A stretch of DNA of 64,000 nt from Pseudoips prasinana (GCA_951640165.1 OX621255.1:24774001-24838000); one strand, 5' to 3'; positions 31,118 to 42,057 are shown, counted from the stretch's first letter. Notes: a model not told the origin generated them from the sequence alone. A program made the numbers and translations.

Positions 31118-31240
31118 TTTGCATGTTAGCTTAGCGGTAGCGTATTCAACTGCAAATAATGGGGGCGCGGGTTCAAATTCTTGGTCAAACCAAAAGTGAT
31201 GTTAAGATTTTTCTTTTAAGAAAACTTCTCTCTCTAGTCT
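31118..31240 (+). mobile_element. SINE-C head fragment, degraded
   Basis: 'GTTAGCTTAGCGGTAGCGTA' and 'GCGGGTTCAAATTCTTGG' are the A and B boxes; the body decays after 'AAAAGTGATGTTAAG'. A poly(A) run (31100-31119) precedes it. Confidence 0.55.
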
Positions 31241-31275
31241 GGATTCTGTGAGTTGGTGTTAACTTTTGTGGTTGG

Positions 31276-31535
31276 TGAGGACGGTCACCGTAGCCTAGTT
31301 GGTAGTGCTCCTGCCTACGAAGCTGGTGGTCCTGGGTTCGAATCCCGGTAAGTGCAAATATTTGTGTGATGAGCACGAATATTTGTTTCTGAGTCATGGA
31401 TGTTTTCTATGTATTTAAGTATTTATCTATCTATATAAGTATGTATATCGTCGCCTGGTACCCATAGTACAAGCTTTGCTAAGTTTGGGACTAGGATGAT
31501 CTGTGTGACATTGTCCATAGATATTATTATTATGT
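31276..31535 (+). mobile_element. SINE-B, full length
   Basis: tRNA-like head 'CCGTAGCCTAGTTGGTAGTG' and 'GGGTTCGAATCCCGG'. Body 'TTTCTGAGTCATGGATGTTT', 'AGTATGTATATCGTCGCCTG'. Tail 'CCATAGTACAAGCTTTGCTA' and (ATT)n. The tail is homologous to that of SINE-A. Confidence 0.85.
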
Positions 31536-32392
31536 GTTACGTACGTAGGTATCGGACATGTACCTTACCTCTTTTCAGTCGTGTCAATAGACTGATGTAA
31601 TTTAAAGTGCATCTGTGTATGTGCATGTCCCGCACAGATATAATAATAATAGTACATTTTTTATTCTAGTGTACACACAATTACACATTATTATATATTT
31701 TTATATTAAACATAATTACTACTATGGATAGTTGGTGCTAATGGAGTTCTAATGGCTTAAATAGTATACTTACGTATTTAAAGTGATTTAAATAATATTT
31801 AATTATACATCACAGGTAAGTAGTAAGCAGGTTTATGTATATATTTATTTACCACGGGTAGATTTTGTTTTGTTTTTATTTTTTTATTATTTTTGTTTCC
31901 TTAATTTATTCTAATTATTGTTGTGCACTATTTGTAACCCATTACATATAAGCTCTCATTTTGAAAAAGTTTGCTGGCAGAGAACTCATATTTGAGTTAA
32001 GCTCGCCTGTGTACATGATATATCTAATCTCTTATATAAGTATGTATTTATGTGTGCAATAAAGAATCAAATCCTAAATCCAAAGAGGTAACATCGCTAG
32101 CTTTTTGGGCACCTTACCCGCAGATGGTGACTTGAAAGCGGTTTTTTATCTATAAGTTATTCTTTTATTTGTAATTTAGTATTTTGATTTTAAGTTTATA
32201 ATGACAGTTTTAGTTTGTACGTAGTTTTAATCTATTTCCAATATCTATGTTAGTATAGTTTTAATTTTTAAACATTTATAGCACAATGGACAAAAAAAAA
32301 CAAATATATAAATAAACAGGTCAACTTTTGTAAGGAATTACAAACTATTATTTTACTATTCATATAGTTAAGGTCATATATAAATAAAGACT
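31536..32392. other. No gene recognised
   Basis: AT-rich. A LINE-like end may lie at about 31930-32075 ('AGCTCGCCTGTGTACATGAT', 'GTGTGCAATAAAGAATCAAA'). Confidence 0.35.
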
Positions 32393-32815
32393 TTCAACCG
32401 CAGATAACGAGATCCTGTTTTCAAATCCCGGGTCGGGCCAAAAAGGAGCGTTCAAGTATTACGTAACGCAATTTGGGGGGGCGGGGGGGTCTCGTAAAAC
32501 GTTACGATGCGTTACAGGGGCGGGAGGGGGTCTTTCTTACAACACGTTACGTAACATTATTTCTTTTTTTATATAAAAAATTAGGGAATTAAACTCCCAA
32601 ATTGGCAACCCTTCTCGTTTACGTTTTACGGGGAATCCCTCGATTGTATTAGTCTGGTCGTCATTTTTAATTTGTTCTCGCATGTTCGCAAAACTTTCCG
32701 TTTATATTTCACGGGGAATCCCTTAGATTGTATTGGACGTCATTGAAATTTGTTTTTGTTGTCAGTATTTGTTAGTGTTAATGCAGAAGACTATTGCGGT
32801 AGTCGGTGTTATTAA

Positions 32816-33701
32816 AACAACCTGGACGCCCTGTTTATAGCGACTAATGCTCCTGGGCGGAGCGCATATAACCGAGTTGAGCGTCGCATGGCTCCCCTCA
32901 GCAAAAGGACTGGCAGGCGTCATTCTGCCTCATGAACATTTTGGATCTCATCTCGACGACAAAGGAATGACTATGGATGATGATTTGGAAAAACGCAATT
33001 TTCAGCACGCTGGGGAAACACTTGCAGAAGTGTGGAGAGAAATGAAAATTTATGATTACGACGTTTCGGCGGAGTATAGACAGCCCGAAGATAGCATGCA
33101 AGATCCAGCAGAACCAAATCTCGCGTGGTATAGCGTTCACGTCCGTGAATCTCAATATTTAAGTGCATTGAAATCTGTGTTTACGGATACTTTCATGCCG
33201 CCACCTTGCCCAATACTTCAAACCCCAAGCAAGCTCGCAGTACCCAGTTTGCTAAACAAAGGAAAATGCAAGTTTTCGCCACTTCTTGTGAGGTTGTCCG
33301 TTGATCTGTCACCTTCTCTAGAAGGATTTAAGCAGATGCCTTACGATTTCTTTTGTCCATCTGTACAATCCGACCTAAAGAAAAAAGTATGTCTAACCTG
33401 TGGGATCTATTTCACATCTCACAGGAGTGTTCAAATGCACTGTCGTTACGTGCATGGCAAGACTGTCCAAGACCATTGTGAAACTAGAGTACGGCGACAG
33501 CGCCTTGCTGCCAAAAGGGCAAACGAGCTTCTCTGCATTGTGCGTCATTATGAAACATCGTCTGAGGATGCTGACTGGCTCGACGAAGACGAAGTTGATG
33601 CAAGTGGCTTAACAATTCCAGAACCGTTTTCGTCTGCACTCCAGATACCAGTGATGAAAGAATCTGAGTGGCTAGTAAACCCGTGGACAGAGGAGCAGTA
33701 A
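32816..33701 (+). pseudogene. Decayed transposase-like gene with a C2H2 finger
   Basis: The main frame runs 32847-33701 (284 codons) and includes GVILPHEHFGSHLDDKG, NFQHAGETLAEVWREM, and a zinc finger C-x2-C-x12-H-x4-H near residues 183-204. From 32816 to about 32906 the better match is in the preceding frame: LDALFIATNAPGRSAYNRVE then RRMAPLS. The frame switches at an A-run (32903-32906), so one base has been gained there. A stop lies just upstream (32813-32815), so an N-terminal half or upstream exon is missing. I recall related uncharacterised proteins in insects and other invertebrates that extend further N-terminally. N-x-PG-x-SAYN-x-VERR could hold the last acidic residue of a DDE-type site; that is inference. 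Confidence 0.7.
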
Positions 33702-33823
33702 TTTCAATCGAATTGTTTTTATAGGCCTACTTAAATACTTAGTTTAATAGTTGATTATTTTTTAATTTTGTTAAGAATACGATTTTATTTCGAGTAAAAT
33801 GCTTAATTTCAGTTGGGTTTCGG

Positions 33824-35193
33824 CAGTGAACGCAAATAAACATGGAAGCATTACTTCAAGGGAACTAAGCGCAAATTTTGACCCAATATCCCAATCAAAC
33901 TGACATAACGGAATACCGTCTCTGATTGGCCAAAATATTACCGCTCAGATACACCTTTTAAAAGTAGACTTTATGACGTCATGTTCGGGTCTAAATTACC
34001 ATCTTCATGACATTCGCCGAGGGATGTTTTATGTTATAAAGTGCAACGAAAATAATTCACCGTGACATTGATATTATTAAAATAATAAAGAATTATGATA
34101 AAATATACAGTATCTTGAACTTTACGGCAAGAGTTTTTCTAAGGTCTTTAAATAGAGCAGTATTTGGCGAGTAATGGGTTTATTTACTATGATACTAGGT
34201 AAATAAAACAAATTTATGACCAATTATTCACTAATTATTATTTACAATGTCCGTAGGTATACATAACACTTAAGTACAACTTTTTAGGGCCCCCTTCACT
34301 TCTTTATTCATCCGTCCGACTGTCTGTCAATACCCTTTATCTTGAAAACGCGTGGACGAATCGACTTGAAATTATAGGTGATCTAGATATGCAGGGTTAC
34401 GCAAGCCGCCTGGTTACATATTATTTACGATGCACGTAGAGTTATATACATTCAAGTGGTAAATTAATTAATATAGCCTTTTGACAAAAAAAACAAATAC
34501 AAATTATCAAAAGTTGTAAAATAAATGTTGTTGCTTATGGTTTTAGCTATCTAGTCCTGTGAGGTAATTGGTGCTTTACAAGTTACCCTGTAAATATATA
34601 AATAAAATTGAATTGAATTCATTTCCAAAGGAACCGTTATTGTCCATAGTTCTCTTCGCTTTAGATCGAGTGGAAATTTGAAGAAACCAAGCTGTTTTAA
34701 TACCACCATTACCATTCTTTGTGCATACCCTAAAGATGCTCAGTATTTTATCTAAGATTAAAATAATTGTAATAAATAAAAAAAAATCGTCATAATTTTT
34801 GTGTAGATAAATAAATTGATTCGTTTGCATAACAACATCACCATATATTTTGTGTCAATTTGATAGACTTCATATTTAATAAAATTAAAATATATAGCGA
34901 TGTACTTACTCGTAATCTAACTCTAACTACTATCTACTCGTAACTAATTCCAACACTCTTGTTATGTAAATGAGATTTATTGATACACCACTTCACTGCA
35001 CAGGAAGGCATTTTTGGAAATTAAACACGCTGAAATTAACAACTGATAGACTACCGCCATTGATGCCTGTAGTGCGCAAACTCGGTCCCACTCGGTCCGC
35101 GGCACAATTTTTAAGCCCCGCCTACCGCGGCACAATCTGCCATGGGTCATTTTCGCGAGCTAGGAATGCTTCCATGTTTATTTGCGTTCACTG
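33824..35193. mobile_element. hAT-like non-autonomous element nested in the transposon
   Basis: Ends are inverted copies starting CAGTGAACGCAAATAAACAT (29 bp match). The flanks are the 8-bp direct repeat GGTTTCGG at 33816-33823 and 35194-35201. CAGTG ends with an 8-bp duplication are the hAT pattern. Length 1,370 bp; no transposase frame. Confidence 0.85.
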
Positions 35194-36130
35194 GGTTTCG
35201 GTTTATAATTGCATTGCCAAAGGTTAAAATAAATGTTATTTTATTTGAAGACTTTATAAGTACAAAAAGCTAAAATACTTAGGAGAAAGGGATGTATATA
35301 AACTAGGAGAAAAACAATTGTGTGTAAGGCCAAAAATTTATAAAAAAATAAACAAAATACGCAGGTGTTGCGAATTAAAAATCTCTTGTTTTATTATAAG
35401 GCAATTAAAACTATACCAAGAATAAAAACATAACTCTTTGCGACTTCAGGGTAAAAATGATCACTTGAGTGTTACGTAACGTTTAGAGAGGGGGGGGGGG
35501 GTACAGAAAAACGTTACGGAGCGTTACAGTGGAGGGAGGGGGGGTCAAAAATCTTCAAAAATTGCGTTACGTAATACTTGAACGCTCCCAAAGTGATTTT
35601 AGGATTTTTCTGCAAAAAGAAAAATTTCTTAGTATCAGCCCGAAGTCTCGGAGTTGGCGGTATTACACCCCCGTGCCTCGGAGAGCACATAAAGCCGTCG
35701 TTCCTGTACCTGACCTCTTTACAATCGTTTCGCCAGTCTTCCCATCGGATGGAATAGACAGTGCCCCTGTGTTTGTGCACACACTTGTGCACTATAATAT
35801 GTCTCGCTCAGATGGCCAGTCTCCATGGAGACTGGCCGCCTTAGCCGAAATTCGGCTAGAACGACAGTATTATTAAATAAAGACTTATTTATATTATTAT
35901 AAAGATAAGGCGCTGCAAGACGATAATACCTGTATAAATAAACTTTGACTTGTATATATATTATATAAAGTTAAATGGCAGATAAATAATATCTTTCCGT
36001 CTCTTGGTTAAATTTATCGCAAGTATTCCCATTTCACATCTGACATTGGCAGAATTGTCAACATCGGCATAACTTGCCATTTGAAAAAAGAAGAAGTAGA
36101 AGATATCAGACTGAAAATGTGATGTATTTA

Positions 36131-36172
36131 CTTACTCATCGTATGGGCAGTGGTGACCCTAGTGTCAGAGTT
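36131..36172 (-). mobile_element. 5S-SINE 3' end fragment
   Basis: 'ATCGTATGGGCAGTGGTGAC' and 'CCTAGTGTCAGAGTT' are the complement of the 5S-SINE end. Confidence 0.6.
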
Positions 36173-36260
36173 AGATAGATACGGTGTGATATTCTGGGGA
36201 AATAGTACAGACAAAGACCGTGCATTCCTTGCGCTAAAGAGCTGTATCAGAGCTATATTT

Positions 36261-36515
36261 GGACGGTCCCCGTAGCCTAGTTCGTAGTGCTCCTGCCTAC
36301 GAAGCTGGTGATCCTGGGTTCGAATCCCGGTAAGTGCAAATATTTGTGTGATGAACACGAATATTTGTTTCTGAGTCATGGATGTTTTCTATGTATTTAA
36401 GTATTTATCTATCTATATAAGTATGTATATCGTCGCCTGGTATCCATAGTACAAGCTTTGCTTAGTTTGGGGCTAGGATGACCTGTGTGACATTGTCCCT
36501 AGATATTATTATTAT
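36261..36515 (+). mobile_element. SINE-B inserted in LINE-L
   Basis: Flanked by TATATTT at 36254-36260 and 36516-36522. Full SINE-B structure from 'CCGTAGCCTAGTTCGTAGTG' to (ATT)n. Confidence 0.85.
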
Positions 36516-37125
36516 TATATTTAACATATATTGGACTGACTCCTGTGAACCTTTTTTTAAAAAGAAGAACATATTAACATTGCCCTGTCTATATATATTT
36601 GAGGCCGCAGTATTTATTAAAAATAATATTGAGTTGTTTGAATATCGTACGCGTATACGGAACCAAAATAAATTGCATATGATTCCCAGTAAAACTCATT
36701 TCATGCACGAAAGTTTTTTTGCTCAGTATCACGTATATTTAATCATATACCGGAGGCTATTAGAACAATAACAGCATTGGAAGTATTTAAGAAAAGACTC
36801 CCTGATTTGTTGGCTACTATTCTGTAAAACACTTTTTGTCTGATAAAATTCTGATGTAATAAATACCCAGGCATGATGCGTTCAGTATTCTAGCAATAGT
36901 CCTGACATTTTGTATGCCTGCGATCGACTTTATGTAGAAATCTTAATTATTATTAATTTTTATTATAGGTATAACTTGACAATTATTTAATTTGACATGT
37001 ATTTCTTAATTAATTTATTGACATTGTGTTATGTAATTATTGTTTTAATTGTGTGTTAATTATTGTGTGCCCAAAGGGCGGGACATGGCTGATCTTAAAA
37101 TATTGTTCAACATCTGTATTTTGTA

Positions 37126-37260
37126 CAGTCGCCAGCACATCAAGCTACCCCAATCTGTCAAGTTTCCCCAATTGAAAGTGAACCTTATGCTTCGGTTATA
37201 AAGTTGAAAATCTATAACAAAAATTTAACAGATTGGGATAGCTTGATGTGCTGGCGTTTC
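37126..37260. mobile_element. MITE-T with TA flanks
   Basis: CAGTCGCCAGCACATCAAGC ... GCTTGATGTGCTGGCGTTTC, flanked by TA at 37124-37125 and 37261-37262, in the 3' UTR of LINE-L. TA flanks fit a Tc1/mariner-like origin. Confidence 0.8.
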
Positions 37261-37302
37261 TACCTACCTATGATCCACAATAAAGTATCTGAATCTGAAT
37301 CA

Positions 37303-37490
37303 GAGTTGTTCAAGCCGCCCAGTAGGCCCGTGACATTACTTAACGACTGTTGTCTAATGACTACAACCGGGACCGACAGCTTAACGTACCCTCCGAAGCA
37401 CGGAGACGCTCAGAAATTAGACAACTTTGGCGGTCACTCATCTATGGACTGACCGCGAGCCTAGTTGCTTAACCTCACCGATCACTTACG
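37303..37490 (-). mobile_element. 5S-SINE copy, lacking its distal end
   Basis: Minus strand head 'GATCGGTGAGGTTAAGCAAC', 'CTCGCGGTCAGTCCATAGAT', 'GAGTGACCG'; body 'CCGTGCTTCGGAGGGTACGT'. It is one of the best matches to the 5S promoter half. Confidence 0.78.
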
Positions 37491-37624
37491 GACCGATGAG
37501 GTGGTGTGGTCAGTTAAAACGTTGTATGTTTCATACAGAAGGCACGTAGGAAAAAGAAAGGTCGAGAAATGGCAACTTTTAGTATTACTCTTTGGGCATG
37601 TTCAATGACCAATTAACATTAAGG

Positions 37625-37990
37625 TTGACTGCCTCGTTGGTCTAGCGGTAGCGTGTTCAACCGCAGATAATGAGGTCCTGGGTTCAAATCCCGGGTCGGG
37701 CCAAAAAGTGAATTTGGGATTTTTTGTAAAAAGAAATTTCTCAGTATCAGCCCGAAGTCTGGAAGTTGGCGGTATTACACACCCGTGCCTCGGAAAGCAA
37801 GTAAAGCCGTCGGTCCTGTACCTGAACTCTTTCCGGTCGTGTCGCTAGGCGTCCTATCGGATCATGAGAGTGATGGATAGAAAGTGCCCCTGTGCACACA
37901 CTTGTGCACTATAATATGTCCTGCGCAGTTGGCTAGTCTCCATTAGGACTGGCCACCGTAGCCGAAATTCGGTCGGGAGGACATCATCAA
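37625..37990 (+). mobile_element. SINE-C, near full length
   Basis: 'GACTGCCTCGTTGGTCTAGC', 'GGTTCAAATCCCGGGTCGGG', body as in other copies, ending 'GGTCGGGAGGACATCATC'. It serves as the reference for the split copies. Confidence 0.85.
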
Positions 37991-38094
37991 CATTAAGGTT
38001 TTTGGAGCAGGAAGTGATGCAGTACTGAATAAAAGATTGACGTATTGACTGGAAGACTTGTCTAATCAATTTCTTATCTGCAAAATGGCCTTAA

Positions 38095-38368
38095 AAAAAG
38101 TGAACGTGAAGTGTGCGGGGCACATAGCTCGTAGAACCGACGGCCGTTGGGGTAGAAAGGTTCTCGAGTGACGATCACGAACAGGAAGACGCGGCGTGGG
38201 CAGGCACCCTACAAGATGGTCCAATCCTGGACAAAGCCCTTCCCCAAAGATCTCCACAATTGCCGGTCTTGCGATATCGCACCCCCGGCAATTGTGGAGA
38301 TTTTTTGGAGAGGCCTTTGTCCAGCAGTGGATGTCTTTCGGTTGATATGATGATGATGATGATGAATA
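38095..38368 (+). mobile_element. RTE-tail with an inverted middle segment
   Basis: 38095-38219 and 38280-38368 read in the plus orientation ('GCACATAGCTCGTAGAACCG', then 'GGCCTTTGTCCAGCAGTGGA' and (ATG)n). 38220-38275 is the reverse complement of the sequence that follows it ('AAAGATCTCCACAATTGCCG'). Confidence 0.65.
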
Positions 38369-38429
38369 TGGCGTAGTTTTTAAACACGAATAAGAGCTTC
38401 TGTACCCGATTTGACAAAGCAATGTTTTC

Positions 38430-39000
38430 TGTGGTCTTGTTTTAGGGTACACAGATAATTTATGAAGGTCAGGATTAGGGTAGGGCCTAGAATACTCCCC
38501 TGAGGAATTCCAAATGCAAAAAATAAGTTTTGTACTGAGAGCTGACGTATTGGGTTGTGTGGTGACGGCGGCGCATAGTATAATATCATCACCCCATCTC
38601 ATCCCGTGGGGGGCGTAGAAGTCCTAGATAACGGGCAGCAGCTTCCTTTTGAGTACTATGACCATCTTACTGCGATCGCCAACGGTCTGCCAAGCGTGGC
38701 GATTATGGCCTTTCCCCCAAGATTACATTTGGGAGAGGCTTGTCCAGCAGTGGACTTCTTTCAGCTGTAATGATGATTATGATGACTGATAATCATTTAA
38801 AGAGAGTTCAAGACCTTTCGAAGAGTTTCTACTGGGTGCCCCTAATTCCTAATAGGTCTAACTTACAAAGAAGAATAGGAATGGGCACAGTGTCGAATGC
38901 CTTCGTGATCAAATCAGTTACTTCATTCCCTTTTCCCAGTTCCTCTGTGACAAAATCAATTAAATGTTGAACTGCGTCTGATGTTAATAAGTTTAAGCTC
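38430..39000 (-). pseudogene. LINE RT core, decayed and split by F5
   Basis: Minus strand 38800-38990 encodes LIDFVTEELGKGNEV and TKAFDTVPIPILLCKLDLLG (RT motif A). After an F5 insertion (38553-38786) it continues GIPQGSILGPTLILTFINYL (motif B and following). Frames are damaged. Jockey-type affinity is likely. Confidence 0.7.
38553..38786 (+). mobile_element. F5 repeat inserted in a LINE
   Basis: 'GTGTGGTGACGGCGGCGCAT', 'ATCCCGTGGGGGGCGTAGAA', 'AGCGTGGCGATTATGGCC', 'TTGTCCAGCAGTGGACTTCT', (ATG)n. It separates RT motifs A and B of the surrounding LINE. Confidence 0.75.
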
Positions 39001-40430
39001 TTTTTCTAGATGTAATACTTGTCTATTATTTATTATTAATTTATTTATTAAACCTTTTGAGCTCCACATTTAATTTTCAACCTCATAATAATTCGTTCCA
39101 CTTCAGATTTATGTGTCTAACATAAAAAAAGATTTACCACCATAGAGTTGAGTAATAACCAGTCAAATTAAAGTTCTGTGCTTTTTCCCCAAGTTCCTTG
39201 CCAAGGTTATTATATATATAATTGTGTTGTCAACGATGAGGAGTGAGTGCGTTATAGACTTGAAGATGATTTATGCTAGTAAGATGAAAAGGTAGTGGAA
39301 TTTATGACCTTCCATAGTTGTTTACTATTTGAACCCGCTTCATTAAGTTGATTTGGTCAATCTCAATTTCATTAAAATGGATTCTAATTATCTGAAATAA
39401 ATTATTATTATTATTTATCAACAAATCATTACAAAAATTCTGACTTTTTTGTAGGAAACACAAATACAAAATTATTTGGAAATCGCTTGGCTCTCTTATG
39501 TAATTTACCTCTGTGACGTATACAACACATAATGCCCGATGTGGTATATGGTTTATTGTTAATATTTTCATACTCATTCTCATTATAATTGTATTACGTA
39601 GAATTGTTTTTTGCATTTTATCAATCACGTACAACAGTACCGTATTAGCGTCAGCAGAATAGTAAACTGGGTTAAAATTAATATTGCACAAATCACGTTC
39701 AAGGGGTTACACATCTTTAAACATGTCAACACATCTTTCTTACCAGACTTGTAACTTCGTTTCTTTGAGGACAAGAACTCTTCAAAAGTTAAGGATGGTA
39801 CATTCTGTTTGCTGATACAGCAAACTAACAATTTTTTTTGTGAATGGTGTGAGTTCTCCGACAATTATAATTCGAAGTTGGCGCTTATATGAATCACCAG
39901 CTGCAAGGCTGGATCACCATTGTTTCACGGTGTCTTTTGGTTTTTCTGGGTCTTTTTCGGTCTCGGTATTAATGATGACTCCACCAATTATCGTTTACGT
40001 TATCCAAGTACTTGGAGTATCATTTGCTCTGTACGTATACTTTTTTTGAATCACTGATTTTGTATCCTCGCTTGACGTAGTCTTGCTCGGGTCACTGAGG
40101 TATATGGCCCCAATTAGAACCCCTCTTTAACATATCGGCAAAAGACGTCGCTGATGATTCCTTGATTGTTTGTCTGAATCCTGATATTTGGTCTTTTATT
40201 TCTCGCTCATCCTTGAGTTCGTTCGCAGCCATTTGTGAACTACCATGTTCAACTTTACGGAACAGCTTAACTTCAATGACCTTCCATAGTTGTTTACTAT
40301 TTGAACCCGCTGCAGACTTCATTCAGGTTACAGTTGATGTTAGTTTTCCATTTTTGAATCTCAGATGTTTAAAGTATCTGCAGGACCCCATTGTCAGAGT
40401 CCAAAAGTGTAGTTAGCGACGGCACAGGAT
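39001..40430 (-). other. Probable remainder of decayed LINE sequence
   Basis: Minus-strand frames 39302-39691 and 40092-40322 may be upstream parts of the same element. The second has a charged, helix-prone segment ELKDEREIKDQISGFRQTIK. The phrase 'GACCTTCCATAGTTGTTTAC' (then TATTTGAACCCGCT) occurs twice, at 39307 and 40278, as if about 970 bp were flanked by a duplication. No domain is certain. Confidence 0.3.
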
Positions 40431-41805
40431 TGGGCGAGACCACTATGGGGATTAGTCATTTTGCTGTTATAAATACACTATTAATTCATACAGAGTAAAT
40501 TATTTAAAATCGTCCGTAGTAACATAAATATATCACACAAAAGGAGGTAAATATATTGACAATAATCATTAATTAAATAGTGTTGGCGTACAAGTCCACC
40601 TCTATACGCGACGACTAAAGAGAGACTGGGTTTAGTTCTGATTGCCCCCGTTCTTGATTCCCCCGAAAATTGAACTGTTTTAAAATTGCATTTTATTAAA
40701 TAAAATCAAGGTGGTACAGTCAAGGAAAAAAGTACTGGATATATTTTCGTGTACTTATTTCAAATTAGCACCAATCAAAGCACAGATTCTGTTAGTCTTA
40801 TATTTTAAATACTACTGCTGTCTTAACACGTTGACTTTAGGATAAAAAGTTATATCAAATTAGCAAAAAAAAACATTACATATGGCCATCCTCATTACAT
40901 TGCAACAAGTGCTTTTATTGCTTAATATATATAAATCTTTCAAAATAGAAGTCACTAATTATGATCCTATCTAATGCTTAGGCACTGTAACTCAACAATC
41001 AACGAGTATCAATTATTTATTTATTTATTTTAAAACTTCATGCACATATAAGTACAGAGGCGGACTTAATGCCGTAGGCATTTTCTACCAGTCGACCTTT
41101 GGGTGATGCAGAAAAAACTATAGTAGGTGCACTATAAATTTGGATAAAGGACAAAGCAAGTTAAGAAGACATACAAATAATCTTGTAATTTAAACTAAAT
41201 AAACTAGTATTAAAAATTATAATAATAACATCAACAAAGGTAAGGTTGACAGATTATTAACAAGAATGACGAGTATAAACGGTGTCAAGCAAAATGTAAG
41301 AACTTGAGTAAATATTTTTGAGTTGTGCTTGACAGTATGAATTTTAAAATTTCGGGGGCAATCGATGATTAATATAATTTAGTTAGATTATTGTGTGGAT
41401 GTATGTATGTCTCGGCGTTTCTTTATCCATCATATTATTTATTATTGTATGCATATAACTAAAAAGCAATAACCCTCCCATGCATCTCCGCGTCAGTAAA
41501 CACCCAGAAAGAGGTCGTATTTTTATTTGATAGGTGACTTAAGCCCAAGCTCAGCTCTATTGTCCGGTGAAGTACTGAAAGGCTAGCTGTAAACATGGGA
41601 TAACTGTTATCTACTACACATAAGCAATGTCATGTACACAAAACAGTCAAACAGTTCATTAATAAATCATGTTACTATCTTACCTTATCTATATTAAGGC
41701 CCAGACTTCACCCAGCAGCGGCGATTTCACTATTTTTTTATTACTTGCTATAGAAAATTAAAACCCCAAAAACGGCGCTGCGGACATGGCCAGAACTTGT
41801 CACCA
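40431..41805. other. No gene recognised; one LINE-like 3' end
   Basis: 41010-41110 has an (ATTT)n run then 'GGCGGACTTAATGCCGTAGG', 'CATTTTCTACCAGTCGACC', like minus-strand LINE ends known to me from Lepidoptera. The rest is AT-rich. Confidence 0.4.
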
Positions 41806-42024
41806 GTCCGTAAGTGATCGGCGAGGTTAAGCAACTAGGCTCGCGGTGAGTTCATTGATAGACATAAACAACCCGCTGAAATGATTGAGCGTCCTTCAAA
41901 AGGCACGTTAAGCTATTGGTCCTGGTTGTAGTCATTAGACAGCAGTCGATAAGTCATTTCAAATCTAATGGGCGACTTGAACAACTCTGACACTAGAGTA
42001 ATCACTAACGATTCGATAAGTAAG
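41806..42024 (+). mobile_element. 5S-SINE copy
   Basis: 'AAGTGATCGGCGAGGTTAAG', 'CAACTAGGCTCGCGGTGAG', body 'AAGGCACGTTAAGCTATTGG', end 'GATTCGATAAGTAAG'. The middle of the 5S head is degraded. Confidence 0.72.
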
Positions 42025-42057
42025 TATTCTTAAAATGTTCTTGTCTTGTACGAATAT

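Larger units (their letters stand above)
32445..35589 (+). mobile_element. TIR DNA transposon, superfamily not assigned
   Basis: The outer 30 bp are perfect inverted repeats, starting GGAGCGTTCAAGTATTACGT at the left; the right copy is 35559-35588. Just inside, about 60 bp with G-runs ('GTTACAGGGGCGGGAGGGGG' left, 'GTTACAGTGGAGGGAGGGGG' right) are in the same orientation at both ends, and TTACGTAA motifs recur. The flanks show a 3-bp AAA that is probably the target duplication. The element carries the decayed gene at 32816-33701 and a later hAT-like insertion (33824-35193); without that insertion it is about 1.8 kb. Confidence 0.85.
32393..35876 (+). mobile_element. SINE-C copy split by a 3.1-kb DNA transposon
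   Basis: The head half 'TTCAACCGCAGATAACGAGA' ... 'CCCGGGTCGGGCCAAAAA' ends at 32444. The body resumes at 35590 with 'AAAGTGATTTTAGGATTTTT', 'CAGCCCGAAGTCTCGGAG'. Intact copies (e.g. 60200-60213) read GGGCCAAAAAGTGATTTT across this point, so the junction is exact apart from a likely AAA duplication. Confidence 0.85.
36173..37303 (+). pseudogene. LINE-L ORF2 C-terminus and 3' UTR with two insertions
   Basis: Encodes LDRYGVIFWGNSTDKDRAFL and KSCIRAIFG up to 36260. After the SINE-B at 36261-36515 it continues ILTLPCLYIFEAAVFIKNN and a remnant of the Jockey-type C-terminus. The 3' UTR 'GTGTGCCCAAAGGGCGGGAC' is broken by MITE-T (37126-37260) and ends 'AATAAAGTATCTGAATCTGA' with the hexamer repeat TGAATC. 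Confidence 0.75.

Noticed and set aside
38066..38602. 178-codon minus-strand frame
   Set aside because: Runs through RTE-tail and RT remnant sequence; not a distinct protein.
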